A stretch of DNA of 64,000 nt, taken from the NCBI RefSeq assembly GCF_000237925.1, contig NC_031498.1, positions 28,912,963 through 28,976,962 on the forward strand. The letters run 5' to 3'. The notes beneath the pieces are model-generated. The model did not search any database, was not told the DNA's origin, and saw nothing but the letters and a program-made list of their open reading frames with translations. Of this stretch, positions 14,001 to 28,885 are shown one piece after another. Source of the stretch: Schistosoma mansoni (lineage: Eukaryota; Platyhelminthes; Trematoda; Strigeidida; Schistosomatidae). The number at the start of each line of letters is the position of its first letter. Position 1 is the first letter of the stretch. The position numbers and the translations under genes were made by a program.

Positions 14001-17000
14001 GTACATCCAGCTGACGAGTCGCAAATACGACGAAACGCGCGTCTTGGATTCCACTGCTATCCACTATCCATCTGTGCTTAATAAACATTAGTTTCATCAA
14101 AATAATAACTGGATTTTATAAATAAACTGTTGTTTATCCCCATGCACTAATAATCTATATATTATCTTCATTCTTTTCGTTGAAGGCATTCAATGTATGG
14201 AAAGCACATAAAGATGAATCAATCATTAAACAACATCGTGATTATTTATCTAGACAAAAACGTGAAAAAGAATCCAAAGAAACAGAACAAAATGAAAAAC
14301 AATATTTAAGTCAACAAGCATTTGAAGATTGGTAAATATAATACCTTTTTTTAGAAAACAACTCGGGGAGAAACTATGACTTTGTATATGTTTATATTGG
14401 ATAGGTTAATCAGTGTAATCCTAGTTCATTAACATAAAAGTCACTCATGAATCATTTGTATGGTTTATTATTACTTACTCACTTACGCCTGTTACTCCCA
14501 ATGTAGCATAGACCGCCGACCAGCATTCTCAAACCCACTCTGTCCTCCGCCTTCCTTTCTAGTTCTATCCAACTTTTGTTCATTTTTCTCATATCTGTCT
14601 TCATTTCTCGGCGTAATGTGTTCTTTGGTCATCCTCTTTTCCTTTGACCTTCAGGATTTCATGTGAGGGCTTGTCTTGTGACGCAGTTGGGTGATTTCCC
14701 AAATGTGTGTCTTATCCACTTTCACCGCTTCTTCCTGATTTCTTCCTCCACTGGATGGAATCTGGTTTGTTCTCTCTCACAGTAGAATGTTGCTTTTAAT
14801 TTCTGGCCAACGGATTCGAAGTATCTTGCGTAGACAACTGTTAATGAACACCTGTATCTTCTGGATGATGGATTTCGTAGTTCTCCACGTCTCCGCCCCA
14901 TACAGTAGAACTATCTTGACATTTGTATTGAAAATTCTGATCTTAGTGTTTGTTGACAATTGTTTTGAGTTCCAGATGTTCTTCAGTTGTAAATATGCTG
15001 CTCTTGATTTACCGATCTACGGTGGCTTATTATGCTTAACTGTTATGTTAAACAAAGTCATTTAAAACAATATAATTACGGATAGTAATTACCAAAAGAC
15101 ATTTGCAAAGTAATTCTAATTACAAGAATAAAAATGAGAAAACACGATTAATTGAATGGGCTAACTGATGGAGAATCAAACATTTCACTGGATAAAGATA
15201 AAATAACTTATAATAACCATAAGTTAAAAACAAAAACTTGACTAGAATGAACAATGAAGGTGCTATGGTGATTAAATAGCAGTTGACAGAAAATGTGAAG
15301 AATCGTAAGCAAAGATGGATAGTGACTAGCGGTGGAATCCAGGACGCGCGTTTCGTCCTAATTGGGACCCGTCAACTGGATGTATCTGCATCTCAGAATT
15401 GATGTTCACTCTGGGACTCGAACCCAGTACCCTTAGCTTCAAATGCCATCGCGTTATCCACTCAGCTACTGAGTCCTGGTAGCTGCTAGATTGTGCAATG
15501 TGATGAAGTTAAAATTCACTTGGTATTGTTTGTTTGAATCTTCCCATCGTTATTTAGGACTGCAATTGATCAGTTCTAAACATCAATAGGAAGATTCAAA
15601 CAAACAATACCAAGTGAATGTGAAGAATGTTTAAAATAGTCACAAGCTAAACAAACAAAATAAAATATTAAGAAATTTGAAAAAGGAAGGAAGGAAATGT
15701 AGGGATGAATCGACTACTATAGAAGTTCTTTTACGACACATAGATTAGAGTTGAGACTATTCAGAAAAGCAGCAGGTATTCTTTATTTTTAGGTAAACAT
15801 GACAAATTAGTTGATGAGGTAGTGAGCTTTCACCTACTGAGATTATATGAGTATGTAACATATATGCCAAACCATAGCCTAACTCGATGGACGATGTTGT
15901 ATGATGTAGTAGGCTTGAAGAAGCTAGGGGCGACGGAACCGAGATTTGACATCAGTTCATGAAGTTAGTGAAATCTGGACTGAACGCTGTTGATAAATGA
16001 GGTTTACCTTGTTATGATCCACGCGATTATGGTAACTAGTGGTTGAAGATTTTAGGTGTTGTGATTATAAATTGGTCATAACGGCAAAGATGCATTCACT
16101 CTTTGCCTTCATTTAGAGTTTGAACTTTAAAATCATCCATACTTTTTATTCTGTGAGTTCATTTTTTTTCTCCAATAATATTGTCTATTCTAAATCTTTT
16201 CAATTACCTATGATACCGTTAGTACTTCAACTTAATCTGGGAATTGGTCTTGATAATTTCATTACACTAACCTGATATGATACGTCCACTTGGACTGACG
16301 CACACATGTGTCAGATTCTACGTTGCTTATAACTGATTACCGTTAATACCACACTTTATTAGTATTATTATCCATAAAGCTCTCATGCACTAATAGTTTT
16401 GTTGCTAAATTATTTGACATCTAGTCACTAGTTTAATTACTTTCTTTCTTCCTTCTTATAATATATCCTTATATACAACTTATCTTTTATATACTATCAC
16501 CACTAAATGAACTATTTCTATGAATCCGGTGTTCATCTTGTTGTGCTAATGAGGTATGGCAACTTGGATCGATGCATATATGTGCCTGGTCCTACGTTGT
16601 AGCTGACCGACTGACTGAGTTTAATTACTATCCTATATACTTTGGTTTGGATATCCAGATGATAATAACAACTCCAAAAATAAACCGAGTACATCACCTT
16701 GTACTAGATCATTGTGTTACAGTAATTAATAATTTAATCAGTGTCAACATTCATCTTTCTGTTAAAATTCTAGAAACTCACTATTACTTCCTACTAACAT
16801 TCACAAAGTTAATATTTTCATTTAGCTTCTCGTGTTCAACAAATTCAAACGTTTATCATGTTCATTCTTCACAACCAGTGTACGTTCTTATTTCATAAAT
16901 TATAATACATATTACCTTTTTAAACGGGGCATAGTTGAAAATGGGTTTTGAAAGTTTTAGTCCCATTGCGTACCGCGAATCATACTATTTGAGTGAAATT

Positions 17001-20000
17001 TGTGACCTCAGGCGTATGCGAAATTCAGTCATTTCGTCCACCGTTAATTTTCAGTATTGAGATATCTAATAGAAGAGTAAAAATCGTTTTTCTGAATGAC
17101 ATTTGATAATATAAAACAAAAAGACAAAATGATAGATCTAATTCTCGAATCTGTCACCATCGGTCATGATAAAACTAAAGTATACTACCAAAACATTTTG
17201 GATAGACTAAGTGACCACAAGGTTATGGTGCACACGTTATTCTAAAATGATGCTTATCGAACCATTCCACACTAACGCGTCTAATAACGACTGTAGTTTG
17301 GTTAATTTTAATGAGGTAAACATCATTAGATACTTAAAGCTAGGGTTTAGGATTTAGTTTTAGAGTTAAGATTAGGACCAAAACATATATAGACTAATCC
17401 TAAAGCCTGATTCCTATTCTAGAACTTCATTAGGTCTAGAAAGATTGAAAAATTCTTGTCACTAAGAGGTTAAATAAAATATATACTTATCATGCTGTAT
17501 GGCCGGTGACTGACCTCTTGTACGTACAGATAAGGTTTTTTTTAATCGTAGATACTGAGTCGTCTAAATTTTCCGACTGACTATATGACTTTGCTTGCTT
17601 CATTCATAGCATCCTATGCATTACACTAAATACACATGCTTGCTTGTACGAAAAACAAATGGATTTATTACTATGTATTTCAGTTCACTTAAAAACAACT
17701 TCATGAGTTCATACTTGCTGCAAATTAGACTTTTCAAGAAGGAGCAGCAAATCGTTTCAATTCAAACTGTTAAAGTTGTATAAGACCCTACGAATAATAA
17801 AATGCGCATGTATATATACATCTCACCTGCCATTACTAACTAGCAATGGAGATAAGTGGGGGTCACGTAGTTACTTAAATTAAGTATTCTAACGGAGATG
17901 TAACATTATACGGTGGGTCCATTAGCTGGTGGCGAAGATCTCTCACCACTTCAATACAATCTAAAAATCAACCGAGGTTTTAAACAAATTTATATCGAAC
18001 GAATAGAAAAAATAAAAAACGATGAGGACGGCGCCGTCGAGCAGCTGTACGCCCCAATTCTCAAATCCAACACATCGAATCCTTAGCGTTGGCTATCGTT
18101 GACCTTGATGAGTTGAGATAAACAATCCGTTCGATTAGTTTACTATAATATCATAATTTGGCTGAGATTGAGTGCTATTTTATTGAGCCTACTGATAACT
18201 AATTTGAACATTTTGAATAAGGCATTTAACAATAAAAGAATAAAAATGAATATTGTTTCTTTAAATTTTCCAACAGGAAAGCCAAAAAAGATGCTGCATT
18301 AAAACAAAGCATCCAGAGTAAAAGAAAACATCAAACCGAAAAAGAAAAACAACTAGAAGAAGCTTATCGTATTAAAATGGAACAAGCAGCTGAAGCTTAT
18401 CATCAATGGGAATTAAAAAAGGTATTATTTTCTCTTATTATTACTAGCATAGACGTTTTGTGCAGATTGTTGATTGACAGTTACTCACAAATAAATCCAG
18501 CAATCTACAGGACCTCACCCCCACACTGTCTTCAATACTAGTGGTTAACTTTGTGAGGCGATTTCCGGAGCACTTGTGAGAAGCCATGATCAGTGGAGTT
18601 CAATTATGCCTCTCGAATGAGGCATCTACTCTCCAATGGTATGATGAGCTGAACAATATAGCGATTGACCTCCGGTGGAATCGTGAATACACACTGCTAA
18701 GAAGTCACATACTAAAACGAAAGTTTCCCTGGTTTTAAGTAGCCGTTTAACCATGTCCATTCCATGATGTAAATTATTGTTGTTGAACTAAACAACAGTC
18801 GGTTTGTATCACAAAACGATACCAACTAAAGTATAGTTTGAAAGTTTTAATACGATAGAAAACCTTTTGACCATAGATTAAAATTTAAAACACACAAATC
18901 AGACAGTTGATTATATTGCCTAGGAGCACAGAATACTTAGAGTTAAAATAACACTAACCACTGTATTCCCAACTAATTTATCAATGTTCTCGATACTATA
19001 CTTCAATTATAACGATATGTCAAAGCATAGAAGAATTCTTAAAATGCGAAAGTAATCTAACCATCTATTGGAAGGAAGCAGCGAAGAACAATCCGAACAA
19101 AATGCAAACTACTACGCGAAACCATGTCTGAGTTGAGAACCGACAACCATTTAAAGCTATGGAGTGTTGGACAACTGATTCGTCCTATTTTGGAGCCTGA
19201 AATTATTATTTACCACGAATCCATATAGGATCAAACCCTCAATTTTCAGGTCTTGAGTTTTAATATCTATATAGCATTCGTGCAGATACTCCGATAAGAA
19301 GTTATTTTGATTATGGACTGATATGAGCTCAAGGAACATTAAAAGCCAATAATCAGTAGTAAATAGCTATTTCGTCGTATTTTTGAACTTATGAGTATTG
19401 AGTATCCACGATCACGCATGATATCTAAGTTAAACCCTTGGGTTTCACAGTGAAAATTACACATTTTGATCAGTGATTTAAAATGTCGTGGTCTATGTTT
19501 ATTACTCTAGTCGACTTGTGATATTATGTAACTACCATTTAATGACACTTATATTTTTCTCACTTCTTACATGGTCGAACTGCACTGATCATAGTTTCTC
19601 TGTAGAACTTCGGGAACCCATAACATTAGTAACCTCATAACTATTAGTAATGAAATGAGGTTTTTGAGAAGTTTCTTCCGTTTGAAGTTAGTTTTTATCA
19701 AAGACTAACATCAGCAGGGTCATGTTTCTGCATTAATAAGGATTCTGTGGCTAGAACAGAAACATCTGTCAATTGCATCCTAGTATCTAATATTCATCTA
19801 GCTGCTGTCATTCCGTGATGAAAACCAACTTCAGGCCTTTAATTTATCTAATATTCATAGAACAGTGCATAAATTAACTTTATCATTCAGTCGGTCTATT
19901 TAAATCACTGATGATGTTGTTCAGAAGGACGATGAAAGCTTCACGACCAAACCATCCAGCTCAGAGAACAAACCCACATCAAAAACTGAAATATTTCACA

Positions 20001-23000
20001 TAATTGTACATTGGAAAAAAAGATTCGCAATTATGATGTTGAGTGGCTATTTCTAGTAATCGTTACATTGAAAATAAGTATTAGCTAATGTGACTCATTA
20101 GAATAAATAAATTGAATTCTACGAAACTTTCCATGGAAATATTTTGAATGAATCGTGGTTTATAGAGTTTGTCTATTTAGTTTAAAAATAGTTTTTTTAT
20201 CGCCTGATATCAACTAGAATCCTGAAAACAAAGTATTTGTCCGGCCCTTCCTTGAATCTCATTTATACAGTGCATCTAATACAACCAGTTAAGAAGTTGG
20301 TCCCTATAAATAACACACCACCTAATCGCCTAACAGACTTCTGATACAAAGCTAACACATTAAGAACCAATAGCAGAAAGATCGTGTATAATGGAGGTCA
20401 GGCAGTTTTCTGATAGTCAGTCTGTGATCGAAACCACAAACAAAATAGTCATCAAACTATTTCACCCAGTAATCTGGTATATGACAAAGATAATTTGCGT
20501 AATAGTTTCCACTCTTTTGAACAAAACTATATTATGAGAAGTAACAATAATATTAATAATAAATAACTTCCACACTTTTAAACTGGGGATTAATCTTAAT
20601 TGGACAACCGTTCAAAACCGGGAAACATTGAGCGGTTGTTTTGTCTAAGTTCGAGACGCCCCGGAAGTGCGTATCCATGATCTAGTCAGGGAACACCATA
20701 CTAAGGTGAAATAGCTATCTAGTGCTTCCTGCTTTTCAATGGTCATCTAAGATCAATCTGTTATGTGTGAAGCCACGAGAACTCAACTATGTCTATAAAG
20801 CCGCTATACTAATGATAAATAATTGTCTTCTTGTCATGAACCAAGGTTGCATCACTAGAGAATCTTGTTATCAGCATCGACCATTCAAATAAAACAAATA
20901 GAAGACCATGGAGGCCTCCGTCGAAGACAATCTCTCCAAATTACGCACATAGAATGTATTAAAAATAAGCATTCCGTTACCATTTGTTAATTTCGCACTT
21001 CAATCACGTGTATATATCTGTCTACTTAAGTGAAAAGAGTCTATTTTCGAATTAGCAAAAAAAAGTCATTACTACAATTCCATTGCTACTTCCCGTTTGT
21101 TTTCTTGTCATTGAAGAAAGCCTTGTACTCTTCCAATTTTATTTTACTATATGATGTCGACTAACTCAAACAGATCAAGAAGTTATCATATTTTTTAGAA
21201 CACAATTTTCAGCACACCATTTTTTTGCAAGAATTACTTAATTTAATGGTAGGAGAATGTTTTAAAAGAGAGCTGTATTAAATAACATGATTTCCTTCTT
21301 TTCAAAACATACTACTTAAATATTGTCATGAGTAGTTTTCATAGTGTTTAACCATATTTTGTAAAAAAAAAAATAATAACTCATAGGTGTAAATAAACAT
21401 ATAATCAAATACAATTATTTTCTGAAATAGTTAATTTTTTCACCTTAATTTGACAGCCGCATCTGTGTGCTAATGTGGTATGGCAACTCGAACTGATGTA
21501 CGTACGTACGTGCGAAGTTCTGCGTTGTAACTGACTGACTGACTTAATTCGAAGTTCCATTGGAAGCTTGTTTGTTAGTAGATCATCTAAATGCTGTGTA
21601 AATAAGTAATTTAAAAATCACTATGAAATATTTAAAGAACAAAGACTGTTCAAGAGAACATTTGTTTTTTAAACATATTTTAGGCTATACAGTTACAAAC
21701 CTATAAGTAGCAATACACATTATGTATATAGAAGTTTTGATTAAGCTAATAGATGTTGTGCATGAGTGATGGATTAAAACTGATGGAGTAGAATTACATG
21801 AATACAATACATAAGAGGAGAAATGTTACATCTTGATTGATTTCGTGATAACAGTGTCATAACTTGTGTGGCTGCCCTAGTAATGTATAACGTGATAATA
21901 CTGCCAATTTGAGAGCAGTGAATTATCGATTGGACCAATGACACGTAAGCCCGTGAGAGCAGACTAGAGTCCTTATCGGTTCTGCTTTCCGCCTAACCAA
22001 GCCAGTTAAGTCCAGAACACGTACCTCAGCCTCTGCGGTATGAACCATAATATTTCAAACATACTGAGCTTATATACCAAACTAACCACATCGTACCATA
22101 AAATAACATTTGTACAAGATTCTGCTAAATGTGGCTGTGAATAAGGGGAACAGTAATCAATAGACTGGGTATAACTCAAGAATAGTAAATCATATAATAA
22201 CAGTTTATAAGTCAAAATAAAGCCTATAATGAGAGGGAAACGAATACGAATAGTTTAGTTACTTAGCAATTATACAATAGGAAATCTTCATATAATATTG
22301 GTCCATAAATAGTTCTCAAAAGTTACCATTCATAATCCTTATCGGGACATAAATAGCAATAAAGTGACGCGAATTACTAAAGATAAATACATAATTAAGA
22401 ATATTTCGTTAAGTCTCATCTTTTTAGTATAATTTCCTGAATACAGGTGAAACTGTACCTACTTTATATAGCTAAAACAATCGAGTCATCTCATTATTGA
22501 TTAGGTTCGCTAAATACTATAAGCTCTAACTCCTAAATCCCCTATATATTCAACTCTACCACCCACCATCCGTATGAAATATACTGAAGTAAACATTCAT
22601 AAATTACATGACGCCATTATCACAATATAACATATTCTGCTTTGTACTATATCAGCCGATAGTCCAGTTTGAAGTTGTTAGATCAGTGTTCGAATCTACC
22701 AAGCTGGCGTCAGAAAACAGATGCTTAAATCACTGTCATAAAGCCACTTATCTGTTATGTCAATGCAGAAGATTGTACTGTCATTAAGTTACATTCATTT
22801 TAGTGGATTTAGTTAGATAATATTAAACAGTACCAAAACAAAAATTGCCTAAAATGACAAGAATATCTATAAACTAAATTAATGACTTTAAGTTGATTTA
22901 GTGATAATTTAGCCCACTGCTAACCATGGACTACTAAGCTGACTACGTTCAAACTCGTTTCTATCTGTCTCACCTTGGTCATACGAATATTATTATCGAA

Positions 23001-23418
23001 TTTCATACAAAATGTAGCTTGAGGCCGAATATAATGACCCATACTTGGTTTTGAGAAGACAGATATTTAGTCTACATTGTCATACCCCCCAACGATGTAA
23101 GAGCTCACTATCAGTGATTATTTGAAATAACTTGACTAATAACTAGTCGTCCTAACGACATAAATTTTATCAGACTGAAAATTAGTAAAGTTTTGAAAAG
23201 TTTTATTTTGTGTCAACATGGCAACTCAATGATTTAACAAGTGAAATACAACTTGTATCACAACACGTATCACCAAACAAAAGCAATACGCATAATAGCT
23301 ACGAATTATTAATTTATTCAAGGAGATAAGACAAATTAGAACTGAGCTTCTCGGAGATAGAAAAGAAAACCTGAGAAACCAAAGTGAAGAGAATCATAAC
23401 ACAACTAAAACCCATTAG
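1644..23418 (+). CDS. MAP9/CCDC34-like coiled-coil protein, ten-exon gene
   Basis: Inferred exons: 1644-1776, 1823-1939, 1981-2076, 3138-3360, 4895-4984, 7629-8106, 8828-8986, 14186-14331, 18277-18421, 23323-23418. All junctions are GT-AG and the phases join without a stop, giving about 560 residues. The N-terminal half is polar and low in complexity, with an Asn run near residue 275. From about residue 345 to the end it is a Lys/Glu/Gln-rich predicted coiled coil with five A(Y/F)xxW motifs at Trp 351, 394, 437, 481 and 525. Such Trp-punctuated helices occur in MAP9 and CCDC34 family microtubule/cilium-associated proteins, so a cytoskeletal role is inferred. The first two introns are only 46 and 41 bp, as is common at the 5' end of schistosome genes, while later introns are large and full of retroposons. 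An AATAAA lies at 23444. Exons 4-9 are firm; exons 1-3 and 10 rest on phase and splice signals only. Confidence 0.66.
5183..5671 (+). mobile_element. AAAT-tailed SINE-like element, copy 1
   Basis: It starts GCCCCCAAATGCCCTGG and ends in a (AAAT)n tail. It is bounded by perfect 12-bp target duplications TCTGATGTAATC at 5171-5182 and 5672-5683, so this is a clean retroposition. Relative to other copies it lacks about 35 bp around 5422 (the 'gtacatgggctccag' part). It lies in intron 5 of the MAP9-like gene. No tRNA boxes are visible, so the promoter type is unknown. Confidence 0.85.
7030..7560 (+). pseudogene. Old Perere-3-like LINE 3' end with nested family A fragment
   Basis: CCAATGGTTGAAGATATC...CAGAACCGATCACAATAG aligns with the C-terminal coding end at 63354-63405, and ATATGGTGTACTAACTTG, AACCGATGCACACA, GGTTCTATGTTGCC with the 3' untranslated end at 63566-63615. 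A family A arm is inserted at 7330-7412. Confidence 0.6.
7330..7412 (+). mobile_element. Family A retroposon fragment
   Basis: CATATGGCCAATAAGAGACT...CAGTTGCAGTCCTAAACATCAATGGGAAG followed by a diverged copy of the arm (ACAAACGAATAATACTAAGT). This matches the family A arm only. It is inserted into a decayed Perere-3-like LINE end. Confidence 0.6.
7629..8986 (+). CDS. Central exons (6 and 7) of the MAP9/CCDC34-like gene
   Basis: Exon 7629-8106 (478 bp) opens after ttttccag and ends at GAG|gtaaaa. It codes for a Ser/Asn-rich segment ending in the first Trp motif, AYQSW. Exon 8828-8986 (exactly 53 codons) encodes [15 protein letters not shown] followed by a Lys/Glu-rich helix, and ends GAAAAG|gtatga. 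The intron between them (721 bp) contains a hammerhead retroposon. The AAT-repeat tract near 7790 is translated as a run of Asn, so a microsatellite lies inside coding sequence. Codon use is very AT-rich, like the other exons of this gene. Confidence 0.75.
8316..8715 (+). mobile_element. Family A (Sm-alpha-like) hammerhead retroposon A1 with inverted arms
   Basis: A left arm (8318-8378, GGTATTGTTTGTTTGAAT and on) is matched in inverse by 8432-8500. Then come a tRNA-like A box near 8553 (TAGATGAGTGG), a B box at 8596-8606 (GAGTTCGAGTC) and a degenerate hammerhead at 8640-8684. The element lies in intron 6 of the MAP9-like gene. Sm-alpha elements of schistosomes are known to combine a polymerase III promoter with a hammerhead ribozyme. 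Confidence 0.75.
8640..8684 (+). ncRNA. Hammerhead ribozyme A1, degenerate
   Basis: The core is CTGACGA (8646-8652), a stem II hairpin GTCCcaaataGAAC, GAAAC, a very short stem III and cleavage triplet GTC before CTGGAT. Stem I pairs ATCCAA with CTGGAT apart from one mismatch, and stem II has one mismatch. Activity is probably weak. Confidence 0.7.
9035..9320 (-). mobile_element. Family C retroposon relic C3
   Basis: The reverse strand of 9040-9135 reads CTCAAGATTGAGACATG, TTGCTGACGAGCGCCC, GTTGACTAAACCCAACCACC, aligning with family C around its hammerhead, but GAAA is lost. The plus strand at 9250-9290 carries the family tail (GCCACATTGCAACTTAGTAG). It may be two relics in opposite orientation. 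Confidence 0.5.
9622..10515 (+). CDS. SR2-like LINE endonuclease domain (open part)
   Basis: 297 codons, opening [20 protein letters not shown]. Apurinic endonuclease motifs are visible: GTWNVRT (about 13-19), a KTHWT in place of the usual E...W block (45-49), QCYAPTND (117-124), [10 protein letters not shown] (150-159), the ENQIDHI region (about 221-227) and DHHL (249-252). It provides target nicking for RTE retrotransposition. The frame closes before the linker to the reverse transcriptase, so this copy cannot make the whole polyprotein. Confidence 0.85.
   Translation: MSLLTTKATILIGTWNVRTMWETCKTSQIATEMRRYKLAVLGISKTHWTQAEQQRLVTSEMLLYSGHEEENAPHTQGLALMLSREARDRLIGWESHGSMIKSSLKTKKEGITVNIIQCYAPTNDSDDDKDQFYERLQSIKAKCSRKDLTILMGDLNAKVGVDNTGYEDIIGRHELGERNENVERFANLCAFNKLVIGGTIFPHKCIHKATWISLDHTTENQIDHICINKKFRRSMEDVRTRRGADVALDHHLIVVNMKLMLKKHWITGGTALQRFNTAFLRDTKKLNQFKITLNNRF
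11433..12410 (+). pseudogene. SR2-like LINE reverse transcriptase, damaged
   Basis: 325 codons of [18 protein letters not shown] (domain A), [16 protein letters not shown] (domain B; consensus LLSPFL), [12 protein letters not shown] (domain C; FADD replaced by FTDD), then the thumb and the C-terminal zone [19 protein letters not shown], and [14 protein letters not shown]. The upstream palm/fingers part (10516-11432) is recognisable in shifting frames ([16 protein letters not shown]). It ends at a premature TGA at 12410, although family sequence continues to GNRRK near 12565. Confidence 0.85.
13688..13790 (-). mobile_element. Family A hammerhead retroposon fragment A2
   Basis: Minus-strand fragment carrying the hammerhead and part of the region between B box and ribozyme (the CAACTGTGGGATGTAGGAGG side). 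The tRNA-like head is lost. Confidence 0.7.
13694..13740 (-). ncRNA. Hammerhead ribozyme A2
   Basis: On the minus strand: ATCCAG, core CTGATGA, stem II GTCCcaaataAGAC (three good pairs), GAAAC, short stem III, triplet GTC, then TTGAAT. All conserved core residues are present. Stem I has one mismatch and one wobble. Confidence 0.72.
13845..14085. mobile_element. Family A fold-back copy carrying hammerhead A3
   Basis: A minus-oriented family A 3' part (13845-13998: ACTTAGTATTGTTTGTTTG through GATGGATAGTGGCTAGC) switches at about 14000 to a plus-oriented hammerhead and 3' flank (14001-14085). The result is a near-palindromic unit without the tRNA-like head. It lies in intron 7 of the MAP9-like gene, 100 bp before exon 8. 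Confidence 0.7.
14005..14049 (+). ncRNA. Hammerhead ribozyme A3, core and all stems intact
   Basis: ATCCAG / CTGACGA / GTCGcaaataCGAC / GAAAC / GCGC / GTC / TTGGAT. Stem I forms six pairs (one G-U), stem II four perfect pairs, and the core matches the consensus CUGANGA...GAAA...GUC. The fourth stem II pair is G-C here versus C-G in relatives, so both sides changed together. Confidence 0.82.
14186..14331 (+). CDS. Exon 8 of the MAP9/CCDC34-like gene (Trp repeat 3)
   Basis: The exon begins after the acceptor cgttgaag and ends GATTG|gtaaat. It encodes [16 protein letters not shown] and a Lys/Glu-rich helix, closing with QQAFED plus the first two bases of the Trp codon completed in the next exon. 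It contributes Trp 437, and the split codon is Trp 481. It is flanked by a 5.2-kb intron carrying the SR2-like LINE and a 3.9-kb intron carrying other repeats. Confidence 0.78.
14467..15010 (-). mobile_element. SR2-like LINE 3' fragment
   Basis: Minus-strand 5'-truncated piece ending in the family tail (TTACTCACTTACGCCTGTTA read on plus). The frame at 14959-14777 reads [20 protein letters not shown] and GAETWRTT, the RT C-terminal region. It lies in intron 8 of the MAP9-like gene. Confidence 0.85.
15310..15622 (-). mobile_element. Family A hammerhead retroposon A4, nearly complete
   Basis: Minus-strand order: family 5' end and inverted arms (15622-15515), A box (GTAGCTGAGTGGATAACG, about 15474-15457), B box (GGGTTCGAGTCCC, about 15426-15413), hammerhead (15381-15337) and 3' flank to the TTGCTTACG-like motif. 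The arms 15517-15550 and 15588-15620 are inverted repeats of about 33 bp. It lies in intron 8 of the MAP9-like gene. Confidence 0.8.
15337..15381 (-). ncRNA. Hammerhead ribozyme A4, core mutated
   Basis: On the minus strand both long stems are perfect (ATCCAG/CTGGAT and GTCC/GGAC), with GAAAC and GTC present. The core reads TTGACGG instead of CTGACGA, with two conserved positions changed, so cleavage is unlikely. Confidence 0.72.
15770..16345 (+). pseudogene. Old Perere-3-like LINE 3' end
   Basis: AAATTAGTTGATGAGGTAGT and CACCTACTGAGATTATATG align with the LHRLRWLGHV coding region, and the end CACTTGGACTGACGCACAC...ATTCTACGTTGC with the 3' terminus. Heavily diverged. Confidence 0.6.
16440..16625 (+). 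mobile_element. Perere-3-like LINE 3' terminus
   Basis: From CTTTCTTTCTTCCTTC through ATGAATCCGGTGTTCATCTT and GGTATGGCAACTTGGATCG to GCTGACCGACTGACTGAG it is nearly identical in order to 63455-63635. It is truncated to the untranslated end and closer to the young copy than the one at 15770. Confidence 0.75.
18277..18421 (+). CDS. Exon 9 of the MAP9/CCDC34-like gene (Trp repeats 4-5)
   Basis: The exon follows the acceptor ttccaacag and ends AAAAAG|gtatta. Its first base completes Trp 481. It then reads [17 protein letters not shown] and continues as a charged helix to AYHQWELKK, which carries Trp 525. It ends in phase 0, compatible with the short terminal exon proposed at 23323. Confidence 0.78.
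19905..19985. repeat. Fragment of the fold-back unit
   Basis: GATGATGTTGTTCAGAAGGA, CGATGAAAGCTTCACGACC and CATCCAGCTCAGAGAACAAA match one arm of the 55.7-kb unit. It lies in intron 9 of the MAP9-like gene. Confidence 0.6.
21465..21545 (+). mobile_element. Perere-3-like LINE 3' terminus, very short
   Basis: GTGCTAATGTGGTATGGCAA, an ACGTACGTACGTGCG expansion, then GTAACTGACTGACTGAC. About 80 bp only. Confidence 0.62.
23323..23418 (+). CDS. Proposed terminal exon of the MAP9/CCDC34-like gene
   Basis: After the acceptor atttattcaag the sequence is open in phase 0 for 31 codons ([20 protein letters not shown], then a polar tail) and stops at TAG 23416-23418. An AATAAA signal follows at 23444. 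The charged helical composition, the matching phase and the position just before the convergent Rab4 gene support it. It is short, so it could be a coincidence; a transcript would decide. Confidence 0.48.
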   Translation, partial: EIRQIRTELLGDRKENLRNQSEENHNTTKTH

Positions 23419-23798
23419 TTATGCATAAAGACTTTTGTATGAAAATAAATGATATTAAATCAAATGTTTCAAAACAAAATGACATAAAGAACAAATAGAA
23501 AACCTGTCATTTAAAGATTGAATTCCTTTTAAACAGAAGATCTATAGAATATACATTAAATCAATCATTGAAATGCAAGTTGAATTATGGAAAAAAGTAA
23601 GTAAAACTAATCGGATGGATTTTGGAATACACAAAAAAGTTGAAAAACAAAAAAAAAAACAGGACGAAATAAAAGAGAACCATACATGAAATCAGTTGTT
23701 TATTGATACATATATATATAAGAATAAATGATGAATGGATCTTTAAGCAGTAATAATGCATAAGATGAAAATTTTAAAATCTTATTAAAATAATTAAA

Positions 23799-28728
<4,930 letters not shown>

Positions 28729-28885
28729 CTAGTACAAATGATTATATGTTAGGTGATTGGCAATGCATGAACAGAATTGAATTATTATTGAGATGATTAG
28801 TTTCTTTCAAACCTAAAAATTGTGGTAAAACAGAAATTGGTCTATACGATCTGTAGTCGCTGTGTAATCAGCAGTTAATAATCTA

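Noticed and set aside
18560-18720. Traces of family B (ACACTGCTAAGAAGTCACAT...AAAACGAAAG) and similar at 13080-13150 and 20640-20740
   Set aside because: Probably ancient relics, but too diverged to place ends or fold, so not listed as features.
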